Source: an uncultured Prevotellaceae bacterium
Lineage (GTDB): Bacteria; Bacteroidota; Bacteroidia; Bacteroidales; Muribaculaceae
Direction of reading: 5' to 3'
Assembly: GCA_900316835.1 (NCBI GenBank)
Contig: ONEL01000003.1
Location: 153,473-217,472, forward strand
Length of the DNA stretch: 64,000 bases
The stretch's first letter is position 1. Every line of letters starts with the position of its first letter. The notes below the pieces were generated by a model. That model was given only the letters and a program-made list of their open reading frames with translations. It was not told the origin of the DNA and made no database searches. Below are positions 17,642 through 27,100 of this stretch, in pieces. The position numbers and the translations under genes are program-made.

Positions 17642-18346
17642 ATGTATAGCCTAAAATATAAAGTTACAACAAGCACCTGCGACAGCACCGGCAAGCTGAA
17701 GATTTTCTCAGCATTGCAGATGATGCAAGACTGCTCCGAGATGTGGATTGAAAGCGAACCCTCAGTAAAGAAATATTTCCACGACCAAAACATGGCGCAA
17801 CTGCTTGCCACCAGGCAGGTGGAAATAGTGAGATTGCCTAGCTTTAAAGAGAACTTGACTGTTACAACATCGGTCTATGACGTTAAACCCATGTATGGAT
17901 TCCGCAACACCTTCATTCGAGACTCACAAGGTGAGCCATGCCTCAAGACGTGGAGCATGGGAGCCTTTGTTGACCTCTCAACAGGCAAACTAAAGCGCAT
18001 AGACGATGCTACCATCTCATCAATTTCCATCGATCCCAAGCAGGAAATGAACTATCGCGACCGTCGCATCATTCTTCCTCACGAGGGCGGTGTCACTCTC
18101 GCTCCAGTGTCAGTGACGCGTGCCGACATCGACTACAACAGGCACATGAACAATGCCCACTATGTGCGCATCGCCATGGAATTTTTGCCCGAGGACTTTG
18201 ATGTTCAAGGCATGCGCATGGAATACCGCGTTCCAGCCAAGCTCGGCGACCAGCTCACTCCCACCATTTTTAATCAAGGCGACATCATCACCGTTTCACT
18301 CTCAATTGGCACCGCGGCAAGTGCTATAATTGAGTTCACAAAATAA
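17642..18346 (+). CDS. acyl-ACP thioesterase
   Basis: 234 residues from the ATG at 17642, which aligns with the family start (MYSLKYKVTTSTCDSTGKL). The double hot-dog fold typical of FatA/FatB-like bacterial acyl-ACP thioesterases is suggested by LQMMQDCSEMW, TWSMGAFVDLSTGKLKRIDD and the second-half HMNNAHYVRIAMEFLPE with its N and H. It releases free fatty acids from acyl-ACP in the cytosol. The stop is 6 bp from the GNAT gene. Confidence 0.88.
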   Translation: MYSLKYKVTTSTCDSTGKLKIFSALQMMQDCSEMWIESEPSVKKYFHDQNMAQLLATRQVEIVRLPSFKENLTVTTSVYDVKPMYGFRNTFIRDSQGEPCLKTWSMGAFVDLSTGKLKRIDDATISSISIDPKQEMNYRDRRIILPHEGGVTLAPVSVTRADIDYNRHMNNAHYVRIAMEFLPEDFDVQGMRMEYRVPAKLGDQLTPTIFNQGDIITVSLSIGTAASAIIEFTK

Positions 18347-18352
18347 AACATA

Positions 18353-18895
18353 ATGACCGAAACACAAATAATAGCAGCTAATGCCGATAACAAGCTCAGG
18401 GAGCTATATGAAGCAGCTTTCCCTGAGGAGGAGCAAATTCCCTGGGGCGACTTGATGGTGCTGGTGGAGAAAATGCCACTCGACTTCACAGCTTACTATG
18501 AAAACGAAGGCAATAAGCTCCTGGGCTTCACTATCGTCTATCCTCGCCAGTCGTTTAACTGGTTCTGGTATTTTGCAGTGCCAGCACCATTGCGTGGCAA
18601 GGGTGTGGGACAAAAAATTCTCTCACGATTAATAGAACGATATAAAGACAGTAGCAACATCCTTGACATGGAGAGTCCACTGCAGCAAGACTGCGACAAC
18701 CTTGAGCAACGCCGGCGCCGCTACCACTTCTATTTGCGCAACGGTTTTCGCGACACAGGCGTGGGGCGGTCATTTGATGGTATTGATTACACCATAATGA
18801 TGATGGGCGACGGAACATTCACCATGCAAGATTACGACAACATCATTGCCGAGCTGCGCTCATTTTGGGACTCAATGCCATCACCCGAAGATTAA
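18353..18895 (+). CDS. GNAT family N-acetyltransferase
   Basis: 180 residues. The acetyl-CoA pyrophosphate loop is visible in [20 protein letters not shown] (R-G-K-G-x-G), after a beta strand with [12 protein letters not shown], and the late [12 protein letters not shown] is the typical motif B end. The substrate cannot be told. It follows the thioesterase by 6 bp and is followed by an acetyltransferase gene in the same direction. Confidence 0.88.
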   Translation: MTETQIIAANADNKLRELYEAAFPEEEQIPWGDLMVLVEKMPLDFTAYYENEGNKLLGFTIVYPRQSFNWFWYFAVPAPLRGKGVGQKILSRLIERYKDSSNILDMESPLQQDCDNLEQRRRRYHFYLRNGFRDTGVGRSFDGIDYTIMMMGDGTFTMQDYDNIIAELRSFWDSMPSPED

Positions 18896-18921
18896 TAATA
18901 ATACATACATATATACAAGCA

Positions 18922-19491
18922 ATGACAATTCAAGAATTCCGCGATTACATGGCCTCGGGCAAACCCATTGATGATGGGTCGCCAGTACACCTCATGTTTC
19001 ACAAGCTGTCACAAGAAGCTTTGCAAATTACCGCCGAGATTAACGGCAAGTATCACACTCCACAGGAGCTACACACACTTCTTGAGAAACTTTTTGGGCG
19101 AGAAATTCCCATGAGTGTGGGCATGTTCCCGCCATTCCACACCGATTGCGGCAAGAACACTGTGCTGGGCGAGCGAGTGTTCATCAACATGGGCTGCAAG
19201 TTTCAGGATCAAGGCGGTATAACTATCGACGAGGGAGCCCTGATAGGCCACAACGTGGTGCTCGCTACCCTCAACCATTATCTCGACCCTAACAAGCGAG
19301 GTGGCATGACTCATGCTCCCATCCACATTGGCAAAAACGTGTGGATAGGCGCTAACGCCACGGTGCTGGCAGGTGTCACAATAGGTGATGGAGCTGTGGT
19401 GGCAGCGGGAGCAGTCGTTACTAAGGACGTAGAACCCAACACAGTAGTTGGTGGCATTCCCGCCAAACCTATAAAGAAGATTGAACTCTAG
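18922..19491 (+). CDS. maltose/galactoside O-acetyltransferase-like LbH protein
   Basis: 189 residues from the ATG at 18922, matching the usual start of the Maa/LacA/NodL group ([20 protein letters not shown]). Left-handed beta-helix hexapeptides run through [20 protein letters not shown] to [20 protein letters not shown], with the catalytic-type His in [10 protein letters not shown]. It acetylates a sugar hydroxyl with acetyl-CoA. A full-length, intact gene just before a degraded segment. Confidence 0.9.
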   Translation: MTIQEFRDYMASGKPIDDGSPVHLMFHKLSQEALQITAEINGKYHTPQELHTLLEKLFGREIPMSVGMFPPFHTDCGKNTVLGERVFINMGCKFQDQGGITIDEGALIGHNVVLATLNHYLDPNKRGGMTHAPIHIGKNVWIGANATVLAGVTIGDGAVVAAGAVVTKDVEPNTVVGGIPAKPIKKIEL

Positions 19492-19505
19492 TATCAGGTT
19501 GGCTC

Positions 19506-19838
19506 ATGGAAGTAACCACTTTGTTATCTTTCACGCACAGGAGCGAGTTGCGACAGTGGCTCACAACGAACCACACCACCCAGCGCGAATGCTGGGTGGT
19601 ATCCTATCGCAAGAAGCAACCCACGTGGAATGCCTTGCCCTATCTCGACATTGTGGAAGAGGCACTATGCTTTGGGTGGATTGACTCCACATGCAAGAAG
19701 TTGCCCGATGGTCGCCTAGCCCAACGCCTCTCCCCCAGGCGCAAACGAAGCCACTGGACCGAGCTCAACAAGCAACGTTGTCACGACCTAGAGCGCCGAG
19801 GCCTCATGACACCAGCAGGCCTTGCCGCCATGCCTTGA
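19506..19838 (+). pseudogene. truncated YdeI-like (bacteriocin-protection, OmpD-associated) protein
   Basis: 110 residues where the family has about 180-190. The N-terminal motifs are intact (SELRQWLTTNHTTQRECWVV, ALCFGWIDST, FGWIDS-K-L-DGRLAQRLSPRR, SHWTELNKQR), but the frame stops directly after LMTPAGLAAMP, where relatives continue for ~70 residues. Three bases later the stop of an unrelated minus-strand fragment begins, so the 3' end was lost in a rearrangement. Confidence 0.8.
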
Positions 19839-19841
19839 TTG

Positions 19842-20120
19842 CTACTTATTCCTGGTTGCAGTTACCCACACAGGCTCAGCAGCCATTGCCGGCTTGTTGA
19901 CAGCCATCACTCCCGAGAGGTTGTGTGGCACATAGGGTTCTTCCAGATAACTAATATCTTCGGGTGAAAGATGCACATCCAGCGCTTTTACCGCGCCCTC
20001 GATGTGATGTAACTTAGTCGCCCCCACAATAGGTGCCTCAACCTTGTTTAGCAACCATGCTAGAGCAATTTGTGTCATCTCCACCCCATAGCGGTCGGCA
20101 AGCTCCACAACACGCATGTT
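19842..20120 (-). pseudogene. C-terminal fragment of an aldo/keto reductase
   Basis: The minus-strand frame reads RVVELADRYGVEMTQIALAW, then PIVGATKLHHIEGAVKALDV and ISYLEEPYVPHNLSGVM, the last ~90 residues of a family of aldo/keto reductases. The TIM-barrel N-terminus with the catalytic Tyr and Lys is absent. Upstream the sequence switches abruptly to an AraC tail on the other strand. Confidence 0.85.
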
Positions 20121-20181
20121 CAAGAAATACTATGGCGCATCGCCCAAGGACTACATGAGGTTGAAAAAAACAGAACAATAA
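20113..20181 (+). pseudogene. C-terminal scrap of an AraC-family regulator
   Basis: Plus-strand codons read RMFKKYYGASPKDYMRLKKT and then stop, the classic end of the second AraC helix-turn-helix (FKKYYG-SPKDYR). Nothing of the rest of the protein is present. It abuts the aldo/keto reductase fragment in inverted orientation. Confidence 0.8.
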
Positions 20182-20231
20182 ATATCAGTCAAAGAAAAAA
20201 ATATTTAACTATTAATTTTAAAAACATCATT

Positions 20232-20747
20232 ATGAACATTCTTATTTTACAAGCATCACCTCGCGCTAAGGGCAACACAGCCTGGATGGCCGAGGAGTAC
20301 AAGAAAGCTGCCGAAGCAGCAGGTCACAACGTGACACTTGTGAATGTGTCTCGCAAAAAGATAGCGGGATGCTTAGCTTGTGAGTATTGCCACACCAAGG
20401 GCAACGGTGCCTGCATCCAAAAGGATGACATGCAAGAACTCTATCCCCTCATGGCCGAAGCCGAGGTGCTAGTGCTTGCCGCCCCCATCTATTATTTCAC
20501 CCTGTGTGCCCAACTGCAGGCTCCCATCCAGCGCATGTACTGCGTGAACGCCCCCGCCAAGGTAAAGAAAATGGCAATGCTTGTTTCGAGCTACTCGCCA
20601 GGCGTGTATGACGGTGCCATGGCCGAGTATCGCGACATTTGCAACTACTGGAGCGCTACCGACACCGGTATAGTAACCGCTAATAACGAAGAGCAAAAGA
20701 CCGACGAAACTCGTGCCAAGATTGAAGCACTAGTGAACAACCTTTAA
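20232..20747 (+). CDS. NADPH-dependent FMN reductase / flavodoxin-like oxidoreductase
   Basis: 171 residues from the ATG at 20232. Flavodoxin-like fold: MNILILQASPRAKGNT is the FMN phosphate-binding loop, then a Cys-rich GCLACEYCHTKGNGACIQKD (iron-sulfur flavoprotein/NADPH oxidoreductase group) and VLAAPIYYFTLCAQLQ. Cytosolic. The upstream AraC fragment may be the remains of its former neighbour. Confidence 0.87.
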   Translation: MNILILQASPRAKGNTAWMAEEYKKAAEAAGHNVTLVNVSRKKIAGCLACEYCHTKGNGACIQKDDMQELYPLMAEAEVLVLAAPIYYFTLCAQLQAPIQRMYCVNAPAKVKKMAMLVSSYSPGVYDGAMAEYRDICNYWSATDTGIVTANNEEQKTDETRAKIEALVNNL

Positions 20748-20780
20748 CGATAACGGGGTTAACAAAGATAACATCTCAAA

Positions 20781-22391
20781 TTATTCAGTTCCCAAAATTA
20801 TATTATAGACGGCGGTGACATCGCTACCAGTGATGGAGCCGTCGTTGTTTTGATCACCATTGACGACAGAGCTATCGTCGTTGTAGAGAATGTAGTTATA
20901 GAGCGCTGTGATGTCACTACCCGTGCACTGACCGTCACCATTGACGTCGCCAGGCACCGTGGCATTGGGGTCGAAGCCCAACTGCTCGTCCATCCAAGCC
21001 AATCGGTCGGTTATCCAGCTTTTCAAGTAATTGAGCTCGTCGTCGAAATCCTGTGCAATGTATTTGTTGGGCCACACATATTGTCCCCATCTGGGCCATG
21101 CCTGACTATTGCGGTCGATAGCCCCTTGTGCCGTGAGCTCAGTAGCCATGGAGTCGATAGTTGCCATTAACCTGTCATCCCTGCAGTTTGTCCTGCGATA
21201 TTGAGCCCATCGCTGCTTGAGCTGATTAGTGTAGTAAGGGTCGCGATTGAGTTTATACCACCAGAATGGGACAAGCTGAGAGTCGCCCTGACTGTTTAGC
21301 ATGTCGTTGTTGTTCCAAACCCATGATGTGGTGTACCACCCGTTGTAGTAGTCGCTATTACCATATCCCAGATTGAAGTCCCACAGCGCAAGCTTGAACC
21401 GTGGGTCCTCGCTGTCGCGACGCTTAAAAATCTTGGTGCTAAGGCGATAACCATCGACATTATGCGCCAGCTCTTGCGCTAGCTGATAGTCAACGAACGA
21501 CATCACGTCGAGATATTGCCTGTAACCCTCGCTCTCATCGGTATAATTGGCCGAGTGCAATGCGTCCTCCATGTTGTCGATGCAACCTGTTATGTAGTCA
21601 CGCTGTTCCTGTGTCAATTCTTCATAATCGGGCTCCTTAAACTGGTAATTGATATATTTGCTTGATAAATCAAACCCGCGGCTGTTCACGGGGTGGTATT
21701 TAGAAGTGTAAGTAACCTCGTCGGTACGGTCCACTTCGAGCAGATATCCTCCAGTGAGTTCGTCGCCCTCGGTGCCAGGGTCGTCAAGGTCGAGACGCTT
21801 GCTCCCCTTGCTCACCACCTCGCACATGATGTAGACGCCATAGTAGATGCCGTCAAGGAAGAGTTCGCAGAACTTTCCCGTAGGCACATATTCCATCCAT
21901 GGCCTTGCCAGCTCAAAAGCCAGCAAGTCGCGCATCATGCTCTTGTCGCTATAGGGTGCGAGAATTGCCCAGTTGTTGTCTTTTCCCATGCCCAGAATTT
22001 TCACCTTCACCTTGGTTCCCCCCTCCTCGATGGGTGCCGTCATGGTTCGGAACGAATAAGGTTTCTTGTCGCTCGATGAGAACGAGCTATTGCCCCGGTA
22101 ACGCAAGGCAATGTATCCCTCGTAGTCGATGTGCTGACCAGGGTGTGCCAACGTGTCGGCATAGTTGAGCGAGTCCTTGCCGTTGTGTATGATTTTCATG
22201 CGCGCGGTGATGCGCTCATCACGGTCGATGTAGTTACCATCCACGTCAATCCACACGATGGGCAGATTAGTTTGAGTGAGTTGAACATCCTCATCGTCGG
22301 GGGGATAGTTAGGGTTCCACCACCACCATTGCGCATCCACAGCCATGGTGGTGAGAATAGTCATTCCAAGCAGTAGAAATAAACGTTTCAT
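20781..22391 (-). CDS. exported CotH-like kinase-fold protein with dockerin tail
   Basis: 536 residues from the ATG at 22391 (start of the signal peptide MKRLFLLLGMTILTTMAVDA). The CotH core shows RYRGNSSFSSSDKKPYSFR, VYIMCEVVSKGSKRLDLDD and LALWDFNLGYGNSDY, the last a metal-binding D-F-N-like segment. The C-terminus has two dockerin-like calcium repeats: GDVNGDGQCTGSDITALYNY and GDQNNDGSITGSDVTAVYNI. CotH proteins are protein kinases or matrix proteins; the Bacteroidales role is unknown. A surface or secreted location is likely. Confidence 0.85.
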   Translation of the reverse strand: MKRLFLLLGMTILTTMAVDAQWWWWNPNYPPDDEDVQLTQTNLPIVWIDVDGNYIDRDERITARMKIIHNGKDSLNYADTLAHPGQHIDYEGYIALRYRGNSSFSSSDKKPYSFRTMTAPIEEGGTKVKVKILGMGKDNNWAILAPYSDKSMMRDLLAFELARPWMEYVPTGKFCELFLDGIYYGVYIMCEVVSKGSKRLDLDDPGTEGDELTGGYLLEVDRTDEVTYTSKYHPVNSRGFDLSSKYINYQFKEPDYEELTQEQRDYITGCIDNMEDALHSANYTDESEGYRQYLDVMSFVDYQLAQELAHNVDGYRLSTKIFKRRDSEDPRFKLALWDFNLGYGNSDYYNGWYTTSWVWNNNDMLNSQGDSQLVPFWWYKLNRDPYYTNQLKQRWAQYRRTNCRDDRLMATIDSMATELTAQGAIDRNSQAWPRWGQYVWPNKYIAQDFDDELNYLKSWITDRLAWMDEQLGFDPNATVPGDVNGDGQCTGSDITALYNYILYNDDSSVVNGDQNNDGSITGSDVTAVYNIILGTE

Positions 22392-22483
22392 AATGCGAAT
22401 AATAATTTTAGGTAGCAAAGGTAAATAAAAAATCGCATTTTTTTATTTACCTTTGCTGCCGTTTTTATATTTTCCCAAAAATA

Positions 22484-22885
22484 ATGTCACATTTAGTAAA
22501 ACACATGAACTGGAGTATTGTTATCACGCTGGTGTTGCTAGTGATGAGCAACATAATAATGACATTTGCCTGGTATGGACACTTGAAGCTACAACAGATG
22601 GGCGTGACATCGCACTGGCCCTTGATAGCGGTAATCGTTTTCTCCTGGGCAATAGCATTCTTTGAGTACTCGCTCATGGTTCCCGCCAACCGCATTGGCT
22701 TTGAGGGCAATGGTGGTCCCTTCTCGCTCATGCAACTCAAGGTGTTGCAAGAGGTTATAACACTCACGGTTTTCACTGTGTTTGTTCGCCTGTTTTTCAG
22801 TAATGAGCAGTTGCACTGGAACCACTTTGTATCGTTTGGGCTGCTAATTGTTGCCGTGTATTTTGCGTTTCTTGAGACCGATTGA
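22484..22885 (+). CDS. DMT-family (DUF486) small membrane protein
   Basis: 133 residues with four hydrophobic helices and the family segments NIIMTFAWYGHLK and AIAFFEYSLMVPANRIG. DUF486 proteins belong to the drug/metabolite transporter superfamily; no substrate is known. Inner membrane. Transcribed away from the CotH gene. Confidence 0.88.
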   Translation: MSHLVKHMNWSIVITLVLLVMSNIIMTFAWYGHLKLQQMGVTSHWPLIAVIVFSWAIAFFEYSLMVPANRIGFEGNGGPFSLMQLKVLQEVITLTVFTVFVRLFFSNEQLHWNHFVSFGLLIVAVYFAFLETD

Positions 22886-22908
22886 TAGCACGGCTCATTT
22901 TTTTTTCA

Positions 22909-22916
22909 TATCTTTG
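22909..22916 (+). promoter_or_regulatory. -7 element before the 22979 gene
   Basis: TATCTTTG matches TAnnTTTG about 60 bp before the start of the HERIH protein; no convincing -33 partner. Confidence 0.4.
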
Positions 22917-22978
22917 CAGTCGTGCCCCCATTCTATAGTGTGGGTAGTTTTTCGCTAAAAAATATATAGCCTTGCAAC

Positions 22979-23350
22979 ATGAAGATAGTGCGCAGTAAAT
23001 ATCTGCCCCCCATGCGACGGCATGCAGCCATCAACCTGTTTGGTGTGTTCTTTGTGCATCCCAATGTCCATGTTAGCGAGCGCCTTGTAAATCACGAGCG
23101 CATTCACACCGCCCAGATGCGTGAACTGCTATACTTGCCGTTCTATCTCGCCTATGTCATGGAATGGTTAGTGCGCTTGATGATGAAAGGTAATGCTTAT
23201 CACAGCATCAGCTTTGAGCGCGAGGCCTACAGCCACGAGGGTAACATGCAGTACCTCGAGCATCGCAAGCGCTATGCTTGGGTGAAGTACTTGAAGATGG
23301 ATAATAAAAAAACACACAAACGCAAGAAAAAGAATAGACACAATGACTAA
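22979..23350 (+). CDS. HExxH-containing small protein, putative zinc peptidase-like
   Basis: 123 residues. It contains NHERIHTAQMREL, an HExxH zinc-site motif, then a hydrophobic stretch (LLYLPFYLAYVMEWLVRL) and FEREAYSHE, where a Glu could be the third ligand. The tail is very basic (NKKTHKRKKKNRH). This looks like a conserved Bacteroidales protein of unknown role; peptidase activity is inference. The 3' end overlaps the next gene by 8 bp. Confidence 0.7.
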   Translation: MKIVRSKYLPPMRRHAAINLFGVFFVHPNVHVSERLVNHERIHTAQMRELLYLPFYLAYVMEWLVRLMMKGNAYHSISFEREAYSHEGNMQYLEHRKRYAWVKYLKMDNKKTHKRKKKNRHND

Positions 23351-23972
23351 ACAAGAAATTGAGACCTATAAAGCAGAGTTTATAAGCCTGCTCAAGTCGA
23401 CAGGGCGCGAGGGAGTTGACGACCTCATTGAGATGCTTGACGAGGGCAAAATGCACTTCTTCACCGCTCCGGCAAGTGTAAATCACCACCTAAACAGCGA
23501 CGGCGGGCTGTTGATGCACTCTCTAAACACATGCAAGGCCGGGTTGCAGCTGCGCGAGATGGTAATAGCCATGAAGCCCGAGCTAGAAGGCCAGCTAAAT
23601 CGCGACAGCATCATCATTGCCACACTGCTGCACGACATTTGCAAGGCCGACATTTATCACCCCACCCTCAAGAAGCGCAAGGGCGATGATGGCTTGTGGC
23701 GCGAGGTGCCCAGCTATGATATCAACTATTCCAATTTTCCCATGGGTCATGGCGAGAAGAGCGCTATGCTGGCACTGATGAGTGGCTTGGAAATCTACGA
23801 TGATGAGTTGCTTGCCATTCGCTGGCACATGACCGCCTGGGACCTGCCCATGCAGAGCTATGAGCTTAATAGATGCTTGAATACCGCTCGCGATGAACAC
23901 CCGCTGTGTTCACTCGTTCAGCTAGCCGACGGCATCGCCGCCAATCTGCTCGAGGGCGGAGGTGAAGAGTGA
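23343..23972 (+). CDS. HD-domain hydrolase
   Basis: 209 residues. The metal-binding HD signature is split as usual: LLMHSLNTCKAG, then ATLLHDICKADIY, with a later GHGEKSAM and IRWHMTAWD supplying further His. HD proteins hydrolyse nucleotide or cyclic-nucleotide phosphates; the substrate is not readable. Cytosolic. It overlaps the upstream gene by 8 bp. Confidence 0.85.
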   Translation: MTKQEIETYKAEFISLLKSTGREGVDDLIEMLDEGKMHFFTAPASVNHHLNSDGGLLMHSLNTCKAGLQLREMVIAMKPELEGQLNRDSIIIATLLHDICKADIYHPTLKKRKGDDGLWREVPSYDINYSNFPMGHGEKSAMLALMSGLEIYDDELLAIRWHMTAWDLPMQSYELNRCLNTARDEHPLCSLVQLADGIAANLLEGGGEE

Positions 23973-24060
23973 GAGTTTTCAGTTGCTATAGTTCTGCTTG
24001 CTTGGATTTTTATCAGACAATTACTAACAATTGAAAACAATTTTAATTTTAGCGAAACTT

Positions 24061-24137
24061 TAACCTTTAGCTCGAGGGAGTGAGCAGCATAAGTCGCGGT
24101 GAACAGGCACGGTGTGCGAACAGCGAACCTCCCTCAA
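24061..24137 (+). repeat. dispersed palindromic repeat, copy A
   Basis: A 77-bp segment with GAGGGAG at one side and CTCCCTC at the other, sharing the blocks GAGGGAGTGAGCAGCATAAG and GGTGTGCGAACAGCGAACC with the inverted copy at 46035-46110. It lies in the 240-bp gap between the HD gene and dacB, alongside a CAATTACTAACAATTG stretch whose relatives also recur near 46250. Confidence 0.8.
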
Positions 24138-24212
24138 CTTTCGCCCGCAGTGCGGCACTTCATCTCAGATGATTAAAAGCTAATTAGTTTTAAGTTATTA
24201 TAATTCACAACT

Positions 24213-25643
24213 ATGATTAAGAATTTTTTCTCATTATTAATAATCGCGCTGGTGACTGTTGCTACCACGCAAGCGCGCGACATTACAGCACAGCGCACTC
24301 AACGCGCTATCGACCGCTTTGCCCTCGACACTCTCATGCGCCATGGCTCACTGGGCGTGATAGTAGTGGACATTAAAAGTGGCAAGACCCTAGGAGCCCA
24401 CAATGCCAACATGGCTTGCATCACTGCCTCGACAATGAAAACAGTGACATCGAGCGCTGCCCTTGAGCTACTGGGAGCCGACTATGTATTCCAAACTCCA
24501 GTGTATCTTGATGGCGAAATTAATGGTAACACCCTGAAAGGGAACTTGCTGATAGAAGGCGTGGGAGACCCCACGCTGGGGTCGGTATACTTCAAGGAAA
24601 ACCTTGATATTGTGCACGAGATTGTAGAGACCCTCAAGAAGCAGGGCATCACGAGCATTGAGGGAAAAGTGCTTGTAGACAAGTCGCGTTATTACTATCC
24701 CGCCTTTAATGGCGACTGGTGCGCCGACGACTTAGCATGGGACTTCGGAATGGGTGTGCATGCCCTCAACTACTGCGACAATCGCATGCGGCTGGTGTTT
24801 GAAGGCACTGGAAACGGACAGGTGCGAAATGCCCACTTCGAGCCTAATGTTCCAGGTGTGGAAATAATAAATCGCATGCGCCCTGGCAACAAGGACAACG
24901 TGGGAGTGCTGCTGGAGTATGCCAATCCAGCCATAGTTCTCACAGGCACCGCTGCCGATACCACCTACTACTTTGACGTTGCAAATCCCACCCCCGAGGC
25001 ATTACTCATCGACAGTGTGAGCCGCACTCTCAAGCTCGAAGGCATCAGGGTGGGTAACAACAATGTTCCAGCAAGCAGTCGTCGCTGGTTACTTCTCACT
25101 CATCGCTCACCGGCTATGACCGACATCATCACCTCGCTTCTAGAGCGTAGCGACAACATGTTTACCGAGGCCCTGCTTCGTGCCATTGCTTACAATAGTG
25201 GTCGTGAACCCATCGACTCACAGGGAGTAGAGGTCATCGACAGCTTGTTTACCGCTCGTGGCATTGATGCTAGTGGTAAGTTCCAGTATGACGGCAGTGG
25301 TCTCGCCCGTAACAACAAAGCCCCCGTTCGCTTCTTTGCCGACATGCTTTGCTACATGGCGGAACGTCGTTTCGGTTCCAAGCAGTTACGTTTAGTAGAC
25401 CTGATGCCACGCGTGGGAGTCAATGCTCGCATAGGCACCATTATCCCCGAGACCGCTATCAGCACTCACGTGGCAGTAAAGTCGGGGTCAATGCGCGACG
25501 TTCAATGCTATGTGGGTTATTATCCAGCCGAGGAGCCACAGTATGCCTGGGCAGTTCTTGTCAACAACTGGCATGGCAGCCGTCCCAATCTCAAGAACAT
25601 GATTGACCGCCTGCTGATAGGCATTTTTGACCCTGAGCATTAA
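24213..25643 (+). CDS. dacB: D-alanyl-D-alanine carboxypeptidase/endopeptidase (PBP4, S13)
   Basis: 476 residues with a signal peptide (FFSLLIIALVTVATTQA). All three serine active-site motifs are present: S73-TMK-76, the SDN triad member in ERSDNMFTEAL, and KSG in VAVKSGSMRDV. The insert domain between the first two is typical of class C PBP4. It trims or cleaves peptidoglycan cross-links in the periplasm. Of normal length and intact. Confidence 0.94.
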   Translation: MIKNFFSLLIIALVTVATTQARDITAQRTQRAIDRFALDTLMRHGSLGVIVVDIKSGKTLGAHNANMACITASTMKTVTSSAALELLGADYVFQTPVYLDGEINGNTLKGNLLIEGVGDPTLGSVYFKENLDIVHEIVETLKKQGITSIEGKVLVDKSRYYYPAFNGDWCADDLAWDFGMGVHALNYCDNRMRLVFEGTGNGQVRNAHFEPNVPGVEIINRMRPGNKDNVGVLLEYANPAIVLTGTAADTTYYFDVANPTPEALLIDSVSRTLKLEGIRVGNNNVPASSRRWLLLTHRSPAMTDIITSLLERSDNMFTEALLRAIAYNSGREPIDSQGVEVIDSLFTARGIDASGKFQYDGSGLARNNKAPVRFFADMLCYMAERRFGSKQLRLVDLMPRVGVNARIGTIIPETAISTHVAVKSGSMRDVQCYVGYYPAEEPQYAWAVLVNNWHGSRPNLKNMIDRLLIGIFDPEH

Positions 25644-25729
25644 GATGTCAATGCCATGAGTGAAGTGCATTTTACAGCAATTTGTTTAAAAAAATGCACT
25701 TATTGAGTATAAGATATAATTATTTTTTA

Positions 25730-25737
25730 TATGTTTG
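25730..25737 (+). promoter_or_regulatory. -7 element before the 25761 gene
   Basis: TATGTTTG matches TAnnTTTG 23 bp before the start codon; the upstream region is A+T-rich without a clear TTTG at 20 bp. Confidence 0.4.
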
Positions 25738-25760
25738 CATGTTGAAAATACATAAAACTC

Positions 25761-26318
25761 ATGAATAAAGGCATTGAAAATCTGCTCTCGCAAGTTTATG
25801 AACTAGAGGGACTATTGCTTGTCATGCAACGTCACAGCGACGATGTGCCCCCAGTGGTAGTTGACCGCTTTAAGCAAAAAGCTCAACAGGTGGCAAGCGA
25901 AGCCTCCTGCCTAGAGGTGAACTGTGCTAAGCCTGAAAAAGAAGGCCACATTGTTCCCCCCGCTTGTCCACAGCCCCCGGTGTTTAAAGGTCCTAAACCA
26001 GTGGCAGTTGAGCAAACATCGACACCTGCCACCGAGCCAGTAAAACCAGTGGCTGTCGCTAAGGAAGAGCCAGCATCACCCTTGACGCACCAGCCAAGAG
26101 ACATAGCAAGGGCTTTTAGCATCAACGACCGTTTCTTGTTTCAACGCGAGCTCTTCGCAGGCGATGCCACGAGGCTTGACGAAACGCTGGCATTGATGCA
26201 AAAGATGCGCGACATGAACCAGGTGCAACATTTCTTGACCGACGACCTGCAGTGGGACACCAGCAATGATGTTGTTAAAGAATTTATCAGGCTCGTGGGC
26301 TTGAGTTTTAAGGAATAA
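25761..26318 (+). CDS. conserved hypothetical protein with proline-rich linker
   Basis: 185 residues. A helical N-terminus (NKGIENLLSQVYELEGLLLV) is joined by a Pro/Val/Ala-rich linker (residues ~65-110) to a conserved C-terminal helix bundle (ARAFSINDRFLFQRELFAGD, then FIRLVGLSFKE). No signal peptide. It looks like a Bacteroidales-specific cytosolic protein; function unknown to me. It precedes rsmI by 26 bp. Confidence 0.75.
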   Translation: MNKGIENLLSQVYELEGLLLVMQRHSDDVPPVVVDRFKQKAQQVASEASCLEVNCAKPEKEGHIVPPACPQPPVFKGPKPVAVEQTSTPATEPVKPVAVAKEEPASPLTHQPRDIARAFSINDRFLFQRELFAGDATRLDETLALMQKMRDMNQVQHFLTDDLQWDTSNDVVKEFIRLVGLSFKE

Positions 26319-26344
26319 CGTTTTACAGTAAGAATCAGGTAGCT

Positions 26345-27082
26345 ATGGCAGGGAAATTATACATGGTTCCCACTCCCGTGGGAAATCTTGAAGACATGAC
26401 CCCTCGCGCCGTGAAGGTTCTCAACGAAGTGGACCTGATACTCGCCGAGGATACCCGCACCAGCTCAGTGCTAATGAAGCATTGTGGCGTGAGCACTCCC
26501 ATGCGTAGCCATCACAAGTTTAATGAACACGAGACAGTAACAGCTATTGTAGACCAGCTTCTTGCCGGCGAGACAATAGCCCTTATCACCGATGCCGGCA
26601 CACCAGGAATTAGCGACCCTGGGTTTATGCTCTCGCGGGCATGCAGAGAAAACGGCATAGCGGTTGAGACCCTGCCAGGAGCCACAGCATTTGTTCCAGC
26701 GCTTGTAAACTCAGGGCTGCCGTGTGAACGTTTCACCTTTGAGGGTTTCTTGCCTGTGAAAAAGGGACGTGCCAGCAGGCTGCAGGAACTCGCACAAGAA
26801 CAGCGCACAATGATATTCTATGAGTCGCCCATGCGACTGGTGAAAACGCTAGAGCAGTTTGTCGAGACCTTTGGTGGCGAACGCTCAGCGTCGGTGTGTC
26901 GCGAGATTTCAAAATTGCACGACACCACTCACCATGGCACATTGCAGCAGCTAGTTGACCACTTCAAGACCCAAGCCCCACGTGGCGAGATAGTGATAGT
27001 GGTAGAAGGTTGCCCGGCACCAGTTCATGCCAAAATTGACAAATATGCCCAATTCAAGAACAAATACAACAACATGAAATAA
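26345..27082 (+). CDS. rsmI: 16S rRNA (cytidine1402-2'-O)-methyltransferase
   Basis: 245 residues of the tetrapyrrole methylase superfamily. Signature segments are LYMVPTPVGNLEDMTPRAV at the start, LAEDTRTSSVLMKH, LITDAGTPGISDPG and a Pro/Gly-rich GATAFVPALVNSGLP. With RsmH it makes m4Cm1402 in the ribosomal P site. Normal bacterial RsmI is ~270-290 residues, so this one is slightly short at the C-terminus, as is common in Bacteroidales. Confidence 0.94.
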   Translation: MAGKLYMVPTPVGNLEDMTPRAVKVLNEVDLILAEDTRTSSVLMKHCGVSTPMRSHHKFNEHETVTAIVDQLLAGETIALITDAGTPGISDPGFMLSRACRENGIAVETLPGATAFVPALVNSGLPCERFTFEGFLPVKKGRASRLQELAQEQRTMIFYESPMRLVKTLEQFVETFGGERSASVCREISKLHDTTHHGTLQQLVDHFKTQAPRGEIVIVVEGCPAPVHAKIDKYAQFKNKYNNMK

Positions 27083-27100
27083 AAATAATAACGTTTTGAT

